The notes below the pieces were generated by a model. It worked only from the letters and a program-made list of their open reading frames with translations. It searched no databases and was not told the DNA's origin. Of a stretch of 64,000 nucleotides of DNA, positions 59,888-64,000 are shown piece by piece (the first letter of the stretch is position 1; each line of letters opens with the position of its first letter). The stretch is from Nocardia cyriacigeorgica GUH-2 (GTDB lineage: Bacteria; Actinomycetota; Actinomycetes; Mycobacteriales; Mycobacteriaceae), in assembly GCF_000284035.1 (NCBI RefSeq), contig NC_016887.1:5952001-6016000 (forward strand). Reading direction: 5' to 3'. The position numbers and the translations under genes were made by a program.

Positions 59888-60778
59888 TCAACCACCGCAA
59901 CCACCGCCGCCGCAGCCACCGCCGCCACCACCGCCTCCGCCGCCGTCACTTCCGCCGCCGCCATCGGCGCCACCGGTCGGAGCATCCACCGCACTCGCAA
60001 GGCCCGGATCGAGGACGGTCAACGCGGACGTGCCGAAAACGGCCACCGCGATCGCGGCCGCACCCACGCCGTAGGTGGCGTAGGCGGGCGAATTCCGCGG
60101 CCGCAGATAGGTGTGCTCGGACACCGCCCGCTTCTTGGCTTCGGCGCCGCGCCCCGTCACCCGGCCGGGATAGGCCACCAAACGCCAGGCGATCCCCAAC
60201 GCGGCCAGCACGAAGAACAGGAACAGCGTCGGATTGCCGTTGATCAATCCCGCGATGAATCGGACGACGCCGAAGATCGCGACGATCGCGATGGGCATAC
60301 CGGCATCACGGGCGGTCCTGCGGTACGCGGCGTCGGGCATGTACCCACGTTCGGTCAGCGAAGCCCGCAACTGCTCGATCTGCGCACTCGCCGACGCCGC
60401 GATACCGGCGACGGTCTGTTCCTGCGGGGTCAGCCGGTCGAAGATCGCCACGGTGAACCAGTCGAGCTGGGCGCGGTCGGCCAGCGTCATCGTCCGAGTC
60501 GGGGTGGCCCGCGAGTCGATGAGGCCGTGGCTGCGCAGCAACGCCAGCGCCGCCATCACCGGCCGCTGATCGCCGTGCAACATGGCGATTTCGGGTGCGC
60601 TCAACTTCTCGGGGGGCGCGGCCGACCGGTCGGCATTGCGCCGCAACCACACTCCCGCCACCACCGCGAGGATCGCCACCGGGATGTACACCGACAGGAA
60701 TCCCGGACCCGAAATGCCCCAGGTTTCCCCCGCGAGCACGTCCGGATGCGCTGCGGTGAACCGCTCCAACACATTCAT
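59888..60778 (-). CDS. TIGR04222-type membrane protein, paralogue with Gly/Cys tail
   Basis: A 296-residue paralogue of the next gene with the same plan: N-terminal helix (FLSVYIPVAILAVVAGVWL), central domain (LSAPEIAMLHGDQRPVMAAL, ADRAQLDWFTVAIFDRL), a pair of helices, a segment HTYLRPRNSPAYATYGVG and a last helix. Its tail is longer in Gly, with only two Cys (GGGGCGGGGCGG). The two genes are 43 bases apart. First gene of the MNIO operon. Function unknown. Confidence 0.85.
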   Translation of the reverse strand: MNVLERFTAAHPDVLAGETWGISGPGFLSVYIPVAILAVVAGVWLRRNADRSAAPPEKLSAPEIAMLHGDQRPVMAALALLRSHGLIDSRATPTRTMTLADRAQLDWFTVAIFDRLTPQEQTVAGIAASASAQIEQLRASLTERGYMPDAAYRRTARDAGMPIAIVAIFGVVRFIAGLINGNPTLFLFFVLAALGIAWRLVAYPGRVTGRGAEAKKRAVSEHTYLRPRNSPAYATYGVGAAAIAVAVFGTSALTVLDPGLASAVDAPTGGADGGGGSDGGGGGGGGGGCGGGGCGG

Positions 60779-60890
60779 TTTCCGCGCCTCCGACCTGCCT
60801 TACCTGTTGCACCAAGTATCAGGGCGAAGGGTATTCGGCGCCACGACGAATCGGTGGCGCGCCAGTAAAACCCGCGTGACCGGTGAGTTC

Positions 60891-62228
60891 TCAGCCCAGC
60901 CAGTCGAGTACCGACGCGGCCGTCCAGGACTGCTGCATGCTGCCGAGCGGTTCGCCGGTGAATGGTTCGTAGTATTCGGCGAAACTGCCGTCGCTGGCCT
61001 GACGCAGGCCCTCGGCACGCAACATGTAGGAGCGTTCGGCCCAGCCGCGGCGGGCGAACGACCAGGAGAAAAGCCAGGTCATCACGGGCCAGACCGGGCC
61101 GCGCCAGTACTCACGCGGGCGGAAGTCCTTCGACACCGGTGACGTCGACGGCGGCAGCGCGTAGCGCAGATCGGGGTGCGCGCACCACCGCGGGCCCTCG
61201 AACGCCCGGATCAACGCGCGTTCGGCGTCGCGTTCGAGCCCACCGCACAGCAACGGCGCGAACATCGACAACGTTTCGGTGGTGATCCAGCGCTGCAACC
61301 GCACATCGAAATCGCGGGCCGCGCCGGTGCGCGGGTCGGCGGAGGCGACCACACCCGCACGGAACCGTTTCGCCCAGCCGTACAGCTCGCGCACGTCGGC
61401 ATGCGGCTGGTGGTACTCCTCGCCGATCTGGGCGAGCACCTCGCACGCCATGGCGAAGATGGCGGAGACGAACACGTCCTCGACGGCGAAACTCATTGTC
61501 GAGGTGAGCTGGTAGTCGTCGTAGCCGGCGCGGCGCATCTGCTCGACCAGCCACAGGTAGCGGTCGTATTCGCGGTCGGAGGGGCGCTGGGTCGGGTCGT
61601 CGATGATCAGCACGTCCTCGCGGCGGTAGGCGGGCAGATCCTCGGGCACCACGTTCGAGTAGGCGCGGTCCCAGCGCGGTGAATTGTCCATCCCGGATTC
61701 CCAGCCGTGGTACAGCGTGATGCGGCCGTTCTCCTTGGGATCGCGGGCGGTGGCGAGCCAGCGGTGCCAGCGCACCAGATCGGGCCAGCGCCGGTTCAGG
61801 AACTCCTCGGCCACCGCGCGGGTGCTGCGGCCGTGCCTGCGGGAATGGTCGAGGATGCGCTGCACCGCGATGGCGTGCACCGGCGGCTGGGTGATGCCGG
61901 AGGTGTCCGGGCCGTCGGGTGCGTGCGCGGCCAGGGTGCGGCACTCCCACCTGGCCGGACCGGGGAAATAGCCGTCGACGCCGTTGGCGAAGACGATGTG
62001 CGGGATCATCCCGTTCTTCCACTGCGCCGACAGCAGCGTGTCGAGCTCCACCACCGCGCGCTCCACACTCAACGGCGCCAGCCCGACCGTGACGAAGGCG
62101 GCATCCCAGCTCCACATGTGCGGATACAGCCGAGGCGCGGCGCTCGTCATCGTGCCCAGGTCGTTACCCCGCAGCAGATAGGCCGCGCGGGCGGAGAGCT
62201 GAGTGGGGGTGAAACCGGGGTGAACCAT
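60891..62228 (-). CDS. ggh: Glucosylglycerate hydrolase (GH63-type)
   Basis: Hydrolyses glucosylglycerate, the compatible solute and methylglucose-lipopolysaccharide precursor, to glucose and glycerate. The 445-residue length matches the mycobacterial enzyme. The (alpha/alpha)6 barrel shows MWSWDAAFVTVGLA, FANGVDGYFPG, and the probable catalytic acids D181 in HGWESGMDNSPRWD and E418 in AEYYEPFTGEPLGSMQQSW, within one residue of the positions I recall for the M. hassiacum enzyme. The start at 62228 (MVHPGFTPTQL) is chosen for this match. It could help recover carbon when nitrogen returns. Confidence 0.9.
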   Translation of the reverse strand: MVHPGFTPTQLSARAAYLLRGNDLGTMTSAAPRLYPHMWSWDAAFVTVGLAPLSVERAVVELDTLLSAQWKNGMIPHIVFANGVDGYFPGPARWECRTLAAHAPDGPDTSGITQPPVHAIAVQRILDHSRRHGRSTRAVAEEFLNRRWPDLVRWHRWLATARDPKENGRITLYHGWESGMDNSPRWDRAYSNVVPEDLPAYRREDVLIIDDPTQRPSDREYDRYLWLVEQMRRAGYDDYQLTSTMSFAVEDVFVSAIFAMACEVLAQIGEEYHQPHADVRELYGWAKRFRAGVVASADPRTGAARDFDVRLQRWITTETLSMFAPLLCGGLERDAERALIRAFEGPRWCAHPDLRYALPPSTSPVSKDFRPREYWRGPVWPVMTWLFSWSFARRGWAERSYMLRAEGLRQASDGSFAEYYEPFTGEPLGSMQQSWTAASVLDWLG

Positions 62229-62387
62229 CCCCCTATTCTGCGGGTCGACCGGCCGAAACGCTCGCCCGGGCGGGGTAGTTACACGCCGGTGAGCTGCATG
62301 TTTCTGGTTCGTCACCGATGGGCGTTGGGGGACAGCGGGAGTCGGACAGCGGCGTCGGCCCCGAGTCGTGGGGGCCGACGCGCTGGA

Positions 62388-62951
62388 TCAGTACTGCTGC
62401 TCGCGCTGGATCGCGCTGGCGCCGATCGAGCCGAGCAGGGTAATGATGCACAGGCCGGCGATCAGATTGATCACGGCGGTGGCGATCTTCGCGTCCAGGT
62501 CGGCTACCAGGGTGAACGGGAGCAGCACTGCGAGGGCGGTGAGCAGGCCGGTGATCCAGTAGTAGAACTGCATCGGGCTCGGCATGAACGCCAACAGCAG
62601 GTTCAGCAGACCGGTGGCGGCGATAGCGGCGGCGGCGCCGGCCAGCGCGTAGGAGGTGGTCGAGACCGTGCCGTAGGCGCCCGCGCCCTCCGGCGAGAGC
62701 ACCGCGATCTTCAGGATGCCGCGAACCAGCATGATCGCGACGACGATGACCAGCGCGACGACCACTGCCGTGCCGACGCCGCCGGCCCACAATCTGCCCA
62801 GGTTGATGTGCGGCATCTGCCGCTGCGGCTCCTGCCCGTACTGCTGTGGCTGCTGCTGCGAGTACTGGCTGTACTGGCTCTGCGTGTACGGCTGGGTATA
62901 CGGCTGCTGGTGCGGGTCTTCCCGCCCGTAGTTGCGCGACGGATCCGTCAT
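62388..62951 (-). CDS. DUF6069-like membrane protein with Gln/Tyr-rich N-terminus
   Basis: A 187-residue protein. The first 45 residues are Gln/Tyr/Ser/Pro-rich (YTQPYTQSQYSQYSQQQPQQ). Four membrane helices follow (AVVVALVIVVAIMLVRGIL; ALAGAAAAIAATGLLNLLLA; YYWITGLLTALAVLLPFTL; AVINLIAGLCIITLLGSIG), with the FMPSPMQFYYWI loop typical of DUF6069. Unknown function. Confidence 0.75.
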   Translation of the reverse strand: MTDPSRNYGREDPHQQPYTQPYTQSQYSQYSQQQPQQYGQEPQRQMPHINLGRLWAGGVGTAVVVALVIVVAIMLVRGILKIAVLSPEGAGAYGTVSTTSYALAGAAAAIAATGLLNLLLAFMPSPMQFYYWITGLLTALAVLLPFTLVADLDAKIATAVINLIAGLCIITLLGSIGASAIQREQQY

Positions 62952-63195
62952 AGGGCGAAACTACCTCGCCGAGCGCGGCATGCATATCCGAATGAGCCGT
63001 CGGGCCTGTCGGCCGCGGTGGTTCGGTACGGGCATGGGACCACGGCCGCTGTCGTGACCAGGCGGCGTCGCGTACCGATCCCGCCACGGCGCAGGGCGTT
63101 CGAGGCGCGCTGCCCAGGAACGTCCACCGGCGGGCGCGGGGCAGGACCAGGATGCCCGCTGACCCGGGGCCGGACCGCCGGTTAGCGTTGCCCTC

Positions 63196-63900
63196 ATGAC
63201 CACCGCCTCCGCTTCCGACTCGGCCCGCCCGACGGCCCTGATCACCGGCGCTGCCCGGGGTCTGGGGGCCGCGATCGCCCGCGCCCTCGCTCCGACGCAT
63301 GACCTGCTGCTCGGCGCCCGTACGCAGCGATCGCTCGAACCGATCCTCGCCGAACTGCCGGGCGCGACGGGCGTGCCGGTGGAACTCACCGACTACGCAG
63401 CCGTGGCCGAGGCGGTGGCGCCGATCGAACGCCTCGACGTGCTCGTGCACAACGCGGGCATCGCCGATCTCGGCACGATCGCCGAATCGTCCGTTCAGCA
63501 GTGGCGGGCGACGCTGGAGGCCAACGTCATCGCGGTCGCGGAACTCACCCGCCTGCTGCTGCCCGCGCTGCGCGCCGCGAACGGGCATGTGGTGCTGATC
63601 AACTCCGGGGCGGGACTGCGGGCGAACGCCGGCTGGGGTTCGTATGCCGCCAGCAAGTTCGCGTTACGCGCCTTCGGTGACGCGCTGCGTTTGGAGGAGC
63701 CCGACCTGCGGGTCACCTCGATTCATCCCGGCCGCATCGACACCGATATGCAGCGCGAGATCGTCGACGGCGAGGGCCGCGAATACAACCCGGACGAATT
63801 CCTCACCGCCGAAACGGTCGCGCTGGCCGTGCGCAATGCCATCGAGACGCCGCGCGATGCCCATCCGACGGAGATCATCCTGCGGCCGATCGCGCGGTGA
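63196..63900 (+). CDS. SDR family oxidoreductase
   Basis: A 234-residue classical SDR. The cofactor motif TGAARGLG is at residues 17-24, HNAG follows near residue 87, and Tyr150/Lys154 lie in SYAASKFALRAF with Ser about 14 residues upstream. The Arg of ARGLG and LLLGAR suggest NADP(H). HPGRIDTDMQ is the usual post-active-site segment. Substrate unknown. Confidence 0.92.
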   Translation: MTTASASDSARPTALITGAARGLGAAIARALAPTHDLLLGARTQRSLEPILAELPGATGVPVELTDYAAVAEAVAPIERLDVLVHNAGIADLGTIAESSVQQWRATLEANVIAVAELTRLLLPALRAANGHVVLINSGAGLRANAGWGSYAASKFALRAFGDALRLEEPDLRVTSIHPGRIDTDMQREIVDGEGREYNPDEFLTAETVALAVRNAIETPRDAHPTEIILRPIAR

Positions 63901-63906
63901 GGCACT

Positions 63907-64000
63907 GGCGCGGGCGCGTCCGCGCATTCCACTGTCTAACCAGCGGAGCACGCCCGGGTTCGCCTGGTCGGCGTACCAGCCCGGCGCCTGCGCGGGCGGG
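63907..64000 (-). CDS. DUF2510-like fragment at right edge, partial
   Basis: Read on the minus strand, the last 90 bases encode PGWYADQANPGVLRWLD, close to the DUF2510 pattern GWYxDPxxPxxLRWWDGxxW. The remainder of the motif (RQWNARTRP) appears in a different frame immediately after, so the module may be frameshifted or this is its degenerate end. Most of the gene lies beyond the window. Confidence 0.35.

Overview
The window reads as chromosome of a mycolic-acid actinomycete, most likely Nocardia or a close relative. The evidence is very high GC, frequent GTG starts with ATGA/GTGA gene overlaps, the trmB-NYN-mmpL3 block of mycolate exporters, a glucosylglycerate hydrolase, type VII (ESX) secretion substrates with an EspG-type chaperone, and an XRE/DUF5753 plus DUF397 pair. 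No rRNA, tRNA, CRISPR array, insertion sequence or replication origin was seen.

Layout. 1-8 kb: edge of a P-loop protein, an SDR, a secretory-type lipase, then trmB, a NYN-domain gene and mmpL3 with an unusually long C-terminal tail. 8-17 kb: a DUF2339 membrane protein, a VapBC toxin-antitoxin pair, and a minus-strand run of AI-2E permease, two-component kinase, response regulator and DUF1707 gene with a 25-bp tandem repeat before the last; then an AraC-type regulator facing a frameshifted NAD(P)-binding gene. 17-35 kb: mostly housekeeping and regulatory genes (membrane adenylate cyclase, flippase-like protein, degenerate penicillin-binding lipoprotein, aroQ, TRIC-type channel, ArsR-SRPBCC fusion, two ABC exporters, imine-reductase-like gene with HxlR regulator, glycerate kinase, acyltransferase, YqgE, an EXLDI protein). 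Several convergent pairs are separated by good hairpin terminators.

35-42.5 kb: a compact candidate biosynthetic operon (TPP enzyme, SRPBCC protein, ketosynthase-III homologue, a 57-codon frame, PLP aminotransferase with a Gly/Ser-rich insertion), convergent with a four-gene overlapping operon of two paralogous small proteins, a resolvase-like protein and a nucleotide-sugar-type epimerase. 42.5-56 kb: a lower-GC accessory island of regulators, a DUF3558 lipoprotein, ESX-type substrates, a frameshifted EspG gene, and a WXG-headed RHS toxin with a predicted papain-like tip, followed by candidate immunity genes.

56-61 kb is the most interesting region. A DUF692/MNIO iron enzyme with all expected metal ligands is translationally coupled to a small partner protein and lies directly behind two TIGR04222-type membrane proteins that end in Gly/Cys tails. 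I read it as a possible post-translational modification system acting on cysteines of membrane-anchored tails. 61-64 kb: glucosylglycerate hydrolase, a DUF6069-like protein, a second SDR and the edge of a DUF2510-like gene. Two genes (16964 and 46654) each carry what looks like a one-base deletion in a C run, which may be real decay, phase variation or assembly error.
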